The notes under the pieces: generated by a model
Seen by the model: the letters and a program-made list of their open reading frames with translations, nothing else
Told to the model about the DNA's origin: nothing
Databases searched by the model: none
Shown here: piece by piece, positions 1 through 9,900 of the stretch
Layout of the letters: each line of letters starts with the position of its first letter
Numbering within the stretch: position 1 is the stretch's first letter
NCBI GenBank assembly: GCA_910579755.1
Contig: CAJTVB010000020.1
Location: forward strand, 1-64,000
Direction: 5' to 3'
Source of the DNA: an uncultured Acetatifactor sp.
GTDB taxonomy: Bacteria; Bacillota; Clostridia; Lachnospirales; Lachnospiraceae
DNA length: 64,000 bases
Made by a program: the position numbers and the translations under genes

Positions 1-1
1 C

Positions 2-223
2 AAAGAATCCATTAAGGATATTGGCAATTACCTTGTAGGGAAAAGATGTGATGTGAGATTGAAACAAAATAATTTGCTTTTGGGATTAGGATTTAATAAA
101 CCCGGAGGATTTTATTCAGTAACTATTGAAAACATTTCCAATGATGAAGTGATTGCTTGTGATTTGAATAAATGTAAGTATACCAGCAGATTATCAGATG
201 TTTTATATATCAAAGAATGCTAA
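2..223 (+). CDS. Unknown protein, C-terminal fragment (cut by window edge)
   Basis: An open frame enters from the left edge and ends at TAA 221-223, giving 73 residues without a start codon. The fragment is rich in Lys, Asn and Ile (for example it ends LSDVLYIKEC) and shows no motif I recognise. Its base composition is clearly AT-richer than the genes beyond 1.8 kb. Together with the neighbouring transposase this fits an acquired element. No function can be assigned. It could also be a pseudogene tail, since the upstream part is not visible. Confidence 0.55.
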   Translation, partial: KESIKDIGNYLVGKRCDVRLKQNNLLLGLGFNKPGGFYSVTIENISNDEVIACDLNKCKYTSRLSDVLYIKEC

Positions 224-312
224 AAACAAAATTCTAATAGGGGAAAGTCAACAGAAATATGAATATTGTTTTATTCTGCTATTGATAACAGCATCAAGTA
301 TTATTATCGCTA

Positions 313-353
313 TTTAGAGGGACGATAACAAAAAGTGTTGCCGCCCCTCTAAA
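313..353. repeat. 9-bp inverted repeat at the transposase 3' end
   Basis: TTTAGAGGG at 313-321 faces CCCTCTAAA at 345-353 with a 23-nt loop. It overlaps the last codons of the transposase on the minus strand. It could be a weak terminator or part of an IS end; the sequence alone does not decide. Confidence 0.45.
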
Positions 354-1354
354 TTAATTTCCTGTGCCAGAAGATCCGTATCAAGAAACAGGTGGATGTT
401 ATAGCCTTCTCCTTTAATGGTCAGGCTGTGTATTCCCCTCCCATTAAAGCTGAAGGCTTCTCCGTATCCGAATGGCGAAGCCGGAACATGGCCTTTTACA
501 AAACGGTTCCCCCTTTTCAGCGGAATTACGTAGTTTAAGCCGCATTCCTCAAGCAGGGTGAAATCACCATCGCTTGCAAATCCCTTATCCGCTACGACAG
601 TACATCTGTCCGCATAAGCGGTGGACTCTTTGAGTATGTCCGAGAAAGCGGAAACATCAAGAGTGCTTCCAAGGTACTGTTTATAATAAACAGGATATCC
701 AATGTCTCCTCCCAAAGTAAACATATACAGCAGATTGATCTGAGGCTTGTAACGCATTTTGGAATCATATCCGTATTCTGCATTGTCTACAGTGTGGGAT
801 GCAGACAGGAGTCTGTGTCCGTCAAAAAGGAGAAACCGTTCATGTTCAGCGACCATTTCCTGCATATAGCTGCGTATTGCGCCCCTCATCCGCCCCAAAG
901 TGTTCAGAAACTCCGTAACAGCATTTGGCATGAAAGAAAGTCCCGGATAGAGATACGATAAAATGCTGTCTTCATAATGGAGCTGCAGCCGCCGGAAACG
1001 GCAGTCATATATGGCGCGGATGACCGCTGCCACATAAATGTGTTCCCACAAGTCAGGAAAATATTTCTGCAGTCTGCTGCGCAGCCAATCAGTCCGCTGG
1101 TAAACATAATTTATGGCGCCGACTTCCACTACATCATTCAGAACCGGATTAACGCACTCACGCTTTGCCCTGCTCGGAACCAGCCCCTGTTCAGTTATGC
1201 TTCCAAGTATTTTCCCGGACTTTTTTCTTGACCTTCCGAGTTGTGGATCATAAACATTACTCCGCTCATATAAATACCAATGCCCCCGGATATACTTGAT
1301 TTCCGTGTTGACAGGCCGTACAAAATTCAGTACATAATTGGGCTTTTCCACCAT
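314..1354 (-). pseudogene. IS transposase (DDE type, IS1634/IS4-like), C-terminally truncated
   Basis: The product would be a DDE transposase moving an insertion sequence. Motifs seen on the minus strand are LLFDGHRL, fitting the first catalytic Asp, and VVADKGFAS, fitting the second, in the usual order and spacing for the DDE_Tnp_1 fold. The frame stops after about 346 residues in an unrelated-looking tail (EGRQHFLLSSL), before any C-terminal catalytic Glu region. Family members are usually around 500 residues or more, so this copy is probably truncated and inactive. I place the start at the ATG at 1354, preceded by GGAGGAAGC. An upstream extension to 1453 has no ribosome site. The family name is inferred from general layout. 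Confidence 0.7.
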
Positions 1355-1365
1355 AGCTTCCTCCT

Positions 1366-1393
1366 TACAGCATACCTGATTAGGTATGCTGTA
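1366..1393. repeat. Perfect 12-bp hairpin upstream of the transposase
   Basis: TACAGCATACCT (1366-1377) and AGGTATGCTGTA (1382-1393) form a perfect 12-bp stem with a 4-nt loop, just ahead of the transposase ribosome site. A near copy, GCATACCTAATT, recurs at 1481-1492. It may be an IS end or a structure that limits transposase translation. The rest of 1394-1516 shows no gene. Confidence 0.6.
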
Positions 1394-1516
1394 GGGATAA
1401 CATAGAATGACTAAAGAATCAATGGAAATAGCATATTTTAGGGATTTTTCCAAGTTGTACTAGTCTGGTAGTAGGTTATGGCATACCTAATTGCAATCGT
1501 TACAGTTTAATTATAA

Positions 1517-1627
1517 ACTGTCTTAGCAATTATTCTCATAAATTTTTTGACCCCAATTTTGACCCCAATCAAAATGATTTCAAACGGTTTGAAACGGTCT
1601 AAAACGTCATTTTTTCGAGTTAAATAA
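1517..1627 (+). pseudogene. Remnant resembling a tyrosine integrase C-terminus
   Basis: After a stop at 1514-1516 the frame reads 36 codons and ends at TAA 1625-1627. It contains the doubled tetrapeptide LTPILTPI, encoded by two near-identical TTTTGACCCCAAT units (from 1545 and 1558). Repeats of this kind at the extreme C-terminus are, to my knowledge, common in Firmicutes phage/ICE tyrosine integrases. The stop lies 47 bp from the 3' end of the tRNA-Met gene, the usual place for an integrase next to its attachment site. No catalytic Arg/His/Tyr region remains, so this is at most a scar. The identification is inference from a short sequence. Confidence 0.4.
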
Positions 1628-1631
1628 AAAG

Positions 1632-1666
1632 AAAGAATGCCTGAAACATCACAATTTCAGGCATTC
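1632..1666 (-). terminator. Rho-independent terminator of tRNA-Met
   Basis: GAATGCCTGAAA (1635-1646) pairs with TTTCAGGCATTC (1655-1666): 12 bp, 8-nt loop. On the minus strand the stem is followed by TTTCTTTTTATTT. It sits 8 bp beyond the tRNA 3' end. Confidence 0.85.
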
Positions 1667-1673
1667 CCAAACA

Positions 1674-1747
1674 TAGCGAGAGGGGGATTTGAACCCTCGA
1701 CACTGCGGGTATGAACCGCATGCTCTAGCCAACTGAGCTATCTCGCC
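1674..1747 (-). tRNA. tRNA-Met (anticodon CAT)
   Basis: The minus strand begins GGCGAGATAGCTCAGTTGG and folds as a standard cloverleaf. The anticodon stem TGCGG/CCGCA closes the loop TTCATAC with anticodon CAT, and the T arm reads GAGGGTTCAAATCCCCC. The acceptor is GGCGAGA/TCTCGCT with a terminal G-U pair and discriminator A. No CCA is encoded. It is 74 nt long. A CAT anticodon could also serve Ile after lysidine modification, but the D arm and acceptor look like elongator Met. It lies alone between a promoter and a terminator. Confidence 0.92.
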
Positions 1748-1801
1748 ATACTGTTGTTCTCAATTTGAAAACAACACGGTTCAAAATCAACCGACTCATT
1801 T

Positions 1802-1830
1802 AGTATACCTCGAAGAATAGCATTTGTCAA
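1802..1830 (-). promoter_or_regulatory. Promoter of tRNA-Met
   Basis: On the minus strand, TTGACA (1825-1830), a 17-bp spacer and TATACT (1802-1807) form a near-consensus sigma-A promoter. The start point would be about 50 nt upstream of the mature tRNA 5' end. Confidence 0.8.
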
Positions 1831-1876
1831 CCACATTTTTCTATTTTTGCACTTTTTCTGTTATTAAAGTGTTACT

Positions 1877-3520
1877 TTACGCTTCCTCCGCTTCGGTCTC
1901 CCCATCTGCAATGGCAAACGCAATATTGGTTGCATGGTCTGCCACTCTCTCCAATCCGGATACAATATCGGAAAAGATCATGCCGGCTTCCGGTGAGCAT
2001 TCTCCTCTCGTCAGGCGCTCTACATGGGTCTTTTGCAGCTTCTTTTCCATGGCATCCACCTGATCCTCCAGCCGGATAATATCCTTCATATGGCTTTCGT
2101 CGCTTCTGGCAAACATATTGATTGCATACTGAATCAGCTGGTTTACCAGGTCCAGCATTTGGCCCAGTTCCTTTTGTGCCTCTTTGCTGAAGAACATGCC
2201 CGTCTCTTGGCGCAGCTTTGCTGCATCCGCCACATTTTCCGCATGGTCGCCGATCCTTTCGATGTCGTTAACCACATGGAACAATGCGCCCAGGCTGTTT
2301 AGGTCCTCTATGGGCAGCGTGGTCTGATTGATCTTCACAAGGTAATCCGTAATGGCATGATTCAGGAAATCAATATTTTTTTCCACCTCATACACCTCCC
2401 GGATATCTTCCTCATCCAATGTGATCAGCGCGTTCATGGCCCGATTCAGGTTTTCATTGGCCAGAGACGCCATACGATCCAGCTCGCGCATGACCTCCAC
2501 CACAGCCGTAGCCGGGTTGAATACCACCTTGTCACCTATGTATTTCAGCTGATAGCTCTCTCGGTAATTCACATTTCTGTCCTCTCCCGGCACGCACAGA
2601 CAGGACAGCCTGACAATCCACTTGGAGAATGGGAACAGAACGATCACCTGGAATATTTTGATCATCGTGTGGGCATTTGCCACAAATCTTCCGTTATCGG
2701 AGGAAACGGCCCAGATCAGCTTCATGACAGGTCCCTGGGCAACAAACAGAATCACATACAGCACTGCCGTTCCGATCACATTAAACCAAAAATGAATCAA
2801 AGCCGCTCTCTTGGCATCCTTTTTTCCCGCCAGTGATGCTAAAAGAGCCGTGGAACATGCGCCGATGTTACAGCCCAATATAATATACAGACAGATATTC
2901 AGCGCCAGCAGATCCTGATTGGCCAGAAGCAGAACAATACTGACCGTCACAGAGGAGCTCTGAATCACGGTAGTCAGCACAAGTCCCACCAGAGTCGCCA
3001 CCAAAGGGTTCCTCAAAGAGCCCAGCAGATTTACCACCTCCGGCACATCTCTCATGCTTGCCATAGAAGCAGACATAGTGCTCAATCCCAGAAAAAGAAT
3101 TCCGAAGCCTATAATAATCTCCGCAAATTTTTTTACCTTTTCTTTTTTGCAGAACATGACGGCCAGAACTCCGGCCAAAAGGATGACGGGAGCATAGGCA
3201 GACAAATTGAAAGAAACCAGCTGCGAAGTTACAGTGGTACCGATATTAGCTCCAAAGATTACACCGGCCGCCTGATACAAATTCATCAATCCCGCGTTCA
3301 CAAAGCTGACAACCATGGCCGTACAGGCGGAAGAAGACTGAATAATGGCAGTAAATACAACCCCCACCACCATACCGGAAAAACGGTTTGTGGTAAATAT
3401 TTCCAGAATCCGGCGCAGCCTGGCGCCGGCCACCTTCTCAATGGAATCGCTCATTACGCGCATTCCAAACAGAAAAAGTCCCAGTCCTCCGGCCATTGAC
3501 AAGAGTATATTGATATTCAT
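1877..3520 (-). CDS. Na/Pi cotransporter family protein with PhoU-like domain
   Basis: Predicted sodium-dependent phosphate transporter of the cytoplasmic membrane, 547 residues. The N-terminal ~320 residues hold two Na_Pi_cotrans repeats, each with the hallmark QSSS (IIQSSSACTAM and VIQSSSVTVSI), and several hydrophobic segments. From about residue 345 a PhoU-like helical domain follows (VNDIERIGDHAENVADAAK, then SGLERVADHATNIA). I chose ATG 3520 over an upstream TTG at 3538 because GGAAGGG precedes it. It follows ribF by 33 bp and is probably the last gene of the nusA-infB transcript. The transported ion is inferred from family membership. Confidence 0.88.
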   Translation of the reverse strand: MNINILLSMAGGLGLFLFGMRVMSDSIEKVAGARLRRILEIFTTNRFSGMVVGVVFTAIIQSSSACTAMVVSFVNAGLMNLYQAAGVIFGANIGTTVTSQLVSFNLSAYAPVILLAGVLAVMFCKKEKVKKFAEIIIGFGILFLGLSTMSASMASMRDVPEVVNLLGSLRNPLVATLVGLVLTTVIQSSSVTVSIVLLLANQDLLALNICLYIILGCNIGACSTALLASLAGKKDAKRAALIHFWFNVIGTAVLYVILFVAQGPVMKLIWAVSSDNGRFVANAHTMIKIFQVIVLFPFSKWIVRLSCLCVPGEDRNVNYRESYQLKYIGDKVVFNPATAVVEVMRELDRMASLANENLNRAMNALITLDEEDIREVYEVEKNIDFLNHAITDYLVKINQTTLPIEDLNSLGALFHVVNDIERIGDHAENVADAAKLRQETGMFFSKEAQKELGQMLDLVNQLIQYAINMFARSDESHMKDIIRLEDQVDAMEKKLQKTHVERLTRGECSPEAGMIFSDIVSGLERVADHATNIAFAIADGETEAEEA

Positions 3521-3553
3521 CCTTTGTTTCCCTTCCAATCGGTTAATGGAACA

Positions 3554-4471
3554 CTACATATTATATTTGACGCCTGCCCGGATATCCTCCTCCAGCTGCC
3601 GCCGCAGAGCTTCCACGCTTTCAAAACGCTGTTCCGGCCTGCGGAAGCTGTGAAGATAAACCTCAATAAGCATATCATACATATCTCCGCCATAATCATA
3701 GAGGTATGACTCCACTCCCAGAGTTTTCTCGCTGGTGACCGTAGGCTTATACCCCACATTACTCACGGCCCGGTACAATTTGTCCTTACAGCGCACCTGC
3801 GAAAAATACACCCCCGCCGGCGGCAGCAATTTACCTGAACCAGGGATAATATTCACTGTAGGAAATCCTATGGTACGGCCAAGCTGCTTTCCTCTTACCA
3901 CTCTTCCGGCAACCATGTATGGCATGCCAAGAAGCCGGTCTGCAAGCTCCATGTTCCCTGCTTCCACTTGGGAACGAACGTATGTGGAGCTGACCTCACG
4001 GTCCTCCAGGCACACCTTATCAATAATCCCCACGCCAAACCCCAGCTTCAGCCCCATTTGCCGCAGAAGCTCCGCGTTCCCTGCTCCCCGGGCTCCAAAG
4101 GACAAATCCTTCCCTGCAGCCAGAAAGCTGACGTTCATCCGTCTGACAAGCACTTCCGACACGAAGGTCTCCGGAGCCATGGCAGCTGTCTCACGGTTCA
4201 AAGGGAACTCTACTAAAATATCCACTCCCATGCGCTCAAACAAAAACCGCTTTTCCTCTTTTGTGGTCAGCTCTCTTCCGTCGGATCCTCCGAAAAACAC
4301 TGCAGGTGCAGGGTCAAAAGTAAAAACACAGGCAGCCAGACCATCCTTTTTTCGGGATAATATCTCGTCCAGAAGCCGCCTGTGGCCGATATGTATCCCG
4401 TCAAACTTGCCAATGGCAGCCGCCGTTTCCTTGTTCAGATAAAAATCCAATGTATTGGCAATGATTTCCAA
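3554..4471 (-). CDS. ribF: Bifunctional riboflavin kinase / FAD synthetase
   Basis: Makes FMN from riboflavin and ATP, then FAD from FMN and ATP, in the cytoplasm. It has 305 residues, a normal length for RibF. The N-terminal adenylyltransferase domain shows GKFDGIHIGHRRLL near residues 23-36 (HxGH nucleotide-binding motif) and STYVRSQV near 165. The C-terminal kinase domain shows GRTIGFPTVN near residue 200. It starts 6 bp after the truB stop, so the two are probably translationally coupled. TruB-RibF adjacency is the classic Firmicutes order. Confidence 0.95.
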   Translation of the reverse strand: MEIIANTLDFYLNKETAAAIGKFDGIHIGHRRLLDEILSRKKDGLAACVFTFDPAPAVFFGGSDGRELTTKEEKRFLFERMGVDILVEFPLNRETAAMAPETFVSEVLVRRMNVSFLAAGKDLSFGARGAGNAELLRQMGLKLGFGVGIIDKVCLEDREVSSTYVRSQVEAGNMELADRLLGMPYMVAGRVVRGKQLGRTIGFPTVNIIPGSGKLLPPAGVYFSQVRCKDKLYRAVSNVGYKPTVTSEKTLGVESYLYDYGGDMYDMLIEVYLHSFRRPEQRFESVEALRRQLEEDIRAGVKYNM

Positions 4472-4477
4472 ATATAT

Positions 4478-5380
4478 TCACTCTTTCTCCAAAAACATTT
4501 TCACAGGCTTGTACTTCTCTAAAGTCAAGTCGTAGGCATATATACCTGCAAAGCTTTCGTCCGGCCTGTAAAAGCGCACCCACCGTTTTGGAGCGAAGCA
4601 CTCCTTTTCCAATGTCTGCTCCGGTCTCACAGGATTTCCGTTATCTAAAAGCCGCAAAGCATCTTTTCTCACATGAAGCATGGGACAGTCTGTAAAAACA
4701 CTGTCCACAGGACGAAGGCATTGATGGATTCTGCCCTCATCCTTCAGCTTTTGAAGCTGCCCCAGGGTCAAAGCCTCTTCCAGTACAAACTGCCCTACTC
4801 TGGTCCTTTTCAGACTCTGCATGGTTCCGCCGCAGCCTGCTCTTGCACCTATATCGGCACAAAGGGTGCGGATATAGGTACCCTTGGAGCAGGATACCCG
4901 AAGGGTTATCACCGGAAGCCGGCAGTCCAGCACCTCCAGACTGTAAATCTGCACCGGACGCGCTCTGCGCTCCACCTCTTTTCCCTCTCTTGCCAGCTCA
5001 TACAGCTTCTTGCCGTTCACCTTAAGCGCTGAATACATGGGCGGCGTCTGCTCATATTCCCCCAGGAAGCTCCGGCAGATCCTGTGGATCTCTTCCTCTG
5101 TAATCTCCACAGAATGCTCTGCCGTCACACGTCCCGTGGTATCCTGCGTATCCGTCTCCACTCCCAGAAGGAGCTCCGCCACGTATTCCTTATCCCGATC
5201 CGCCAGCATATCGCAAAGCCTTGTGCCAGTCCCCAGACACACCGGCAACACACCCACAGCCGCCGGGTCCAGCGTTCCCGTATGTCCCACTTTTCTTTGA
5301 CCGCAGATTCCCCGAAGCTTTGCCACCACGTCATGGGAGGTAAAGCCCGCTTCCTTATTCACTATAATGATACCGTTCAT
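4478..5380 (-). CDS. truB: tRNA pseudouridine(55) synthase
   Basis: Isomerises U55 in the T loop of tRNAs to pseudouridine. It has 300 residues. The catalytic motif GHTGTLDPAAVGVLP lies at about residues 32-46 with the nucleophile Asp near 38. KVNGKKLYELAREG and CSKGTYIRTL are further family signatures. The start MNGIIIVNKEAG is the standard TruB beginning. It lies between the DHH phosphoesterase gene and ribF. Confidence 0.96.
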   Translation of the reverse strand: MNGIIIVNKEAGFTSHDVVAKLRGICGQRKVGHTGTLDPAAVGVLPVCLGTGTRLCDMLADRDKEYVAELLLGVETDTQDTTGRVTAEHSVEITEEEIHRICRSFLGEYEQTPPMYSALKVNGKKLYELAREGKEVERRARPVQIYSLEVLDCRLPVITLRVSCSKGTYIRTLCADIGARAGCGGTMQSLKRTRVGQFVLEEALTLGQLQKLKDEGRIHQCLRPVDSVFTDCPMLHVRKDALRLLDNGNPVRPEQTLEKECFAPKRWVRFYRPDESFAGIYAYDLTLEKYKPVKMFLEKE

Positions 5381-5449
5381 CCCTGCCTCCCACAGCGCAA
5401 GCAGTCAACACCCCCCGCGGGAATCAGGAACCGCTTGAAAATTCATTCT

Positions 5450-6403
5450 TCATACTTCCAATTGCTTTGAGATATGTAGCGACAGATTATTCACACAATC
5501 GTAAAAATTCCCTTTCAAGGTACATCCCGCCGCACGCGCATGGCCGCCGCCGCCAAAATAGGCCGCCACCTCTGCCACATCCACCTTATCGCTGGAGCGC
5601 AGGCTCACTTTGTATTCCTGCACACCTGTCTGATACATAAAAATAGCGCAGTCCACATCCTTGATATTTCTCAATTGATTTACAATACCCTCGAAATCCT
5701 TAGGCTCCACGTTATAAAAATCCATGGTCTTCTGATCCACCGCGCTGACAATGCATCTTCCCTCCATGAACCGGATGCTCTCCATAAGCGCCCGGCCCAT
5801 AATCTGGGCCTGCAGATAGGTCCTCTGATAAAAGGTTTCTTGAATCAGACGGGAAAAGTCAAAACCATAGCTGATCAGCCGGGCTCCCTTCTCCATCGTG
5901 GACGGCGTGGTGTTAGAATACTGGAATACACCGGTATCATGTATTATGCCTGTATAAATAGCCATGGCAATATCACGATCCATCTTATCCTCTTCCATCA
6001 AATCAAAAAGAATCTCACAGGTGGATCCCACAGAAGGCAGAACCAGATTGATATCGCCGGTTCCCGTATTGCTTACATGATGATCAATATTTATCCTCTT
6101 ACCCGCCGATCTAAAATACTTTTCCGCTCCGCCCAGTCTGTCTGCGGCAGTATCCAATACAAAAAATATATCAAAGGGCACTTTATCCGCGAAATCGGAA
6201 TCAATCTCCTCAAACCCCTTTATCTCATTGAAAATCTCCGCCGGCTTTTCCAGAAGCACCTTCACCTCTGCCTCCGGCATGCACTTCCGAAGATATAACT
6301 GCAAGCCAAGAACCGCACCCACGCAGTCTCCGTCCGGCCTCACATGACCGCTGATGCCGATCCTCTTCGCTCCGCTGCACTCTTTTAATAAATCCATTTT
6401 CAT
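5450..6403 (-). CDS. nrnA: DHH/DHHA1 phosphoesterase (NrnA-like oligoribonuclease / pAp phosphatase)
   Basis: Likely degrades nanoRNAs and/or dephosphorylates pAp or cyclic-dinucleotide breakdown products in the cytoplasm. It has 317 residues. Domain one shows HVRPDGDCVGA near residue 20 (metal-binding DxD), FVLDTAADRLGG near 83 and the eponymous NIDHHVSNTG near 108. Domain two ends with GGGGHARAAGCTLKG near 287, the DHHA1 substrate site. The position between rbfA and truB matches the Firmicutes order. The exact substrate cannot be read from sequence. An SD-like GGAGG is unusually far (about 17 nt) from the ATG used here. Confidence 0.88.
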   Translation of the reverse strand: MKMDLLKECSGAKRIGISGHVRPDGDCVGAVLGLQLYLRKCMPEAEVKVLLEKPAEIFNEIKGFEEIDSDFADKVPFDIFFVLDTAADRLGGAEKYFRSAGKRINIDHHVSNTGTGDINLVLPSVGSTCEILFDLMEEDKMDRDIAMAIYTGIIHDTGVFQYSNTTPSTMEKGARLISYGFDFSRLIQETFYQRTYLQAQIMGRALMESIRFMEGRCIVSAVDQKTMDFYNVEPKDFEGIVNQLRNIKDVDCAIFMYQTGVQEYKVSLRSSDKVDVAEVAAYFGGGGHARAAGCTLKGNFYDCVNNLSLHISKQLEV

Positions 6404-6456
6404 AATTTAATGTCCTATTCCTCCTTGCTGCCTGCGGCTTCCTGCCATTCACCGTC

Positions 6457-6921
6457 CTATTCTTCCCGGCTGTTCTCATCCGCAGAAGCATCTTCCGTCT
6501 CTGCTTTGGCAAAGACAGCTTCATTTTCTTCCCCCGCTGGAATACTGCCGGGAATATCTTCATATGCTCCGGTCTTCATCACTTCGTCGATCCGACGGGA
6601 CATATTGACCCCATACTCAATGGACTGATCCATCACAAAGGTAATCTCCGGCGTATTGCGCAGATTGATGGTCCTCGCCAGCTGTCTCCGGATAAACCCT
6701 TCCGCACTTTTCAGTCCCTGCCAAGTATCCTCCCTGGCAGCCTCGTCTCCCAGCACGCTGATCCAGGCCTTGCAGCTCTTCAAATCCGGAGCCACCTGTA
6801 CCGATACGACGCTTGTCCAGGGACTGATCCGGGGATCCTTGATCTCTCCCCGGATAATCTCGGCCAAAACACGCTGCACTTCCCCGTTAATACGGGTGTT
6901 TTTTACACTGTTTTTTCTCAT
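6457..6921 (-). CDS. rbfA: Ribosome-binding factor A with acidic tail
   Basis: Assists late maturation of the 30S subunit. It has 154 residues; the first ~115 match RbfA (NTRINGEVQRVLAEIIRGEI, then KDPRI and the Gly-rich ITFVMDQSIEYGVNMSRRIDE region in part). The last ~35 residues form an acidic tail ending in ENSREE, longer than in typical ~115-120 residue RbfA proteins. It follows infB by about 70 bp. Confidence 0.93.
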   Translation of the reverse strand: MRKNSVKNTRINGEVQRVLAEIIRGEIKDPRISPWTSVVSVQVAPDLKSCKAWISVLGDEAAREDTWQGLKSAEGFIRRQLARTINLRNTPEITFVMDQSIEYGVNMSRRIDEVMKTGAYEDIPGSIPAGEENEAVFAKAETEDASADENSREE

Positions 6922-6994
6922 TTCTTCAGTCTGACTCCCTTTTGCCTGCCTGGGGCAGGCCCCAAATCAGGATTTTCATTTGGAGCGCCCCGAT

Positions 6995-9900
6995 TTAGCG
7001 GGGCACCTCCACCATGTTATACGCCTCTACTACATCCAACTCCTGTATCTGGTCAAAGCCTTCAAACACAAGTCCGCACTCAAAGCCTTCTTTTACTTCC
7101 TTTACATCATCCTTAAATCTCTTCAGGGATGCCAACGCACCCTCATAGATCTGAGTGCCCTCACGGCTGATGCGCACCTTGCAGCCTCGCTGAAGTATGC
7201 CGTCCATCACATAGGAACCGGCAATATTGCCGATCTGGGAAGCCTTGAAGATCTGGCGCACCTCCGCGTGACCGATAACCTTCTCCTCAAAGACAGGATC
7301 CAGCATACCCTTCATGGCCGCCTCCACATCCTCGATGGCCTGATAAATCACACGATACAGTCTCACGTCAACGCCCTCTCGCTCCGCCGTAGCCTTTGCC
7401 GTAGCGTCGGGTCTTACATTGAAGCCGATAATTATGGCGTTGGATGCGCTGGCCAGCGTCACATCGGATTCATTAATAGCGCCAACGCCTCCATGGATGC
7501 ATTTTACTACTACTTCTTCATTTGACAGCTTCAGCAGGGACTGCTTCACCGCCTCCACGCTGCCCTGGACATCCGCTTTCACGATCAGGTTCAGCTCCTT
7601 CAGATTGCCCTCCTTAATCTGGGAGAACAGATCATCCAGCGACATCTTGGATTTTGTCTCCTCCAGCATCTTCTCCTTATTCTGGGCAAGGTAGGTCTCC
7701 GCATAGGATTTTGCGGTTTTGTCACTGTCATGAGCCAGGAACACCTCTCCTGCGCTGGGCACATCGGACAGTCCCAGAATCTCCACGGGAGTGGAAGGAT
7801 CCGCCTCCTTGACTCTTCTTCCCTTATCATCGATCATGGCTCTCACTTTACCATGGCAGGCTCCTGCGGAAATAAAGTCGCCCACATGAAGCGTTCCCTT
7901 CTGTACCAGGACGGTAGCCACAGGTCCTCTTCCTTTGTCCAGCTCTGCCTCGATCACAAGACCTCTGGCACGTCTGGAAGGATTGGCCTTCAGCTCCAGA
8001 ATATCCGCCGTGAGCAGAATGGTCTCCAAAAGATTCTCCACACCTTCTCCGGATTTTGCAGACACCGGAACGAATTCCGTGCTTCCACCCCAATCTGTGG
8101 CAATCAGCTCGTATTCCGTAAGCTCCTGCTTCACCCGCTCGATATTCGCGCTGGGCTTATCGATCTTATTTACAGCCACAACAATCTCTATGCCTGCAGC
8201 CTTGGCATGGCTTATGGCCTCCACCGTCTGAGGCATCACGCCATCGTCTGCCGCCACCACCAGGATAGCAATATCCGTGGAATTGGCCCCGCGCATACGC
8301 ATGGCAGTAAAGGCCTCATGTCCCGGTGTATCCAGGAAGGTAATTTTTCTTCCGCCTACATTTACAGTATACGCACCAATGTGCTGTGTGATACCACCGG
8401 CTTCTTTATCTGTAACATTTGTCTTTCTGATAGCGTCCAGCAGGGAGGTCTTTCCATGGTCCACATGCCCCATAACACAGATTACAGGAGGTCTTTCCAC
8501 CAGGGCGCTTTCATCCTCCTCGTCCTCCTTCAGCAATTCCTCGATCACATCGACTTTGACCTCCCGCTCACAGAGAATATCATATTCCATGGCAATATTC
8601 TCCGCATCCTCATAGGAGATCTCCTGATTTACGGTCACGATCTTCCCTTCCAGGAAAAGCTTTTTCACAATAACGGAGGGCTGAAGCTTCATTTTGTCTG
8701 CCAGATCCTTGATGGTGATCATCTCAGGAAGAATGATTACCTTGATAGCCTCCTCTGCAACCTCTTCCTTCTTCTTTTCCGGCCTGATAAAGCGTCCGGG
8801 TCTGTTCTTTAACGCCTCGTCTTCCTCGTAAATATGATCTTTCCTGGAACGTTTGTCTTTTTCCTGGCTGTTAGCGCGTCTCTTATCTTCATCGCGCCTC
8901 TTTTCCATGTCTTTGGCCGGAGCTTCTCCAGCAAAGCCTTTCCCTGATCTGTTATCTCCAAATCGATTTCCCGATCCAGCATTGCCACGGTTATCGCGCA
9001 GTGCACCGTTAAACCCACGGCCACCGCCCTGGCCGCTGCCCGGACCACGCCGATCACCCGAAGCTCCGTCAAAGCCCGGTCTGCCATTTCTCTGAAATCC
9101 ATTTTGTCTGTCGCCCGAAGGTCTGCCATTTGTGCCGCTGCCTCCTCTTCCCTGGAACTGTCCACGCTGAGGTCTGTCACCGGAAGGTCTGCCGTCCTGA
9201 GAACGTCCGCCCTGAGATCTGGAATCACGGTTCCGGTTGTCCTGGTAACGGCCGTCCTGTCCCCTGTTATCCTGTCCCCGTCCATCCCGGAAGGGTCTGT
9301 CACCGGAAGATCTGCCGTCCTGAGAACGTCCGCCCTGAGATCTGTTCTCGGAGGATCTGAATCCCTGGGATCTGTTTTCCGAAGACCGTCCCTCCTGGGA
9401 TCTGCCGTCCTGACGCCTGGTATCCTGATTTCTGGTTTCCTGAGGCCTTCCCTCCTGATATTTGGCTTCCTGGGACCGGCCTTCCTGACCTCTTCCCTCC
9501 GAAGCTTTTACTTCCTGGGGCCTGGACTCCTGCAAATTCGCAGTCTGCGCCTGTGCGGCCTCCCGGCCTTGGAGCTGAGCCTGCACGGCCTCCTGAGCAA
9601 CGGCTGTCTCCGGTTTTTCCACCTGTTCCTGACGGGGCTTAGGCTGGGGCCTGAAGGGCACCATCTGCACACTGGGAGTAGGAGAAGGCGGCGTCAGGGG
9701 CTTGATGGGACGCACGGGAGGCTGAGGTCTTCCCGAAACCCGGTTACCCAAATATCCGCTCTGGGTCCTTCCCTGACCTCCCTGGTTCTGGTTTCTCTGG
9801 CTTCCCTGATTTCCCTGGCCCTGGGCTCTCTGGCCTTGCTGATTTCTTTGGTTCCCCTGATTCCCCTGGCCTCCCTGAGCTCTGCCGCCGTTTCCGCCGG

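Noticed and set aside
9100..9500. Possible repeat array (CRISPR-like or minisatellite)
   Set aside because: The repeats are in frame within infB and encode Arg/Gly/Asp-rich units. Spacing and units are irregular and there are no cas genes.
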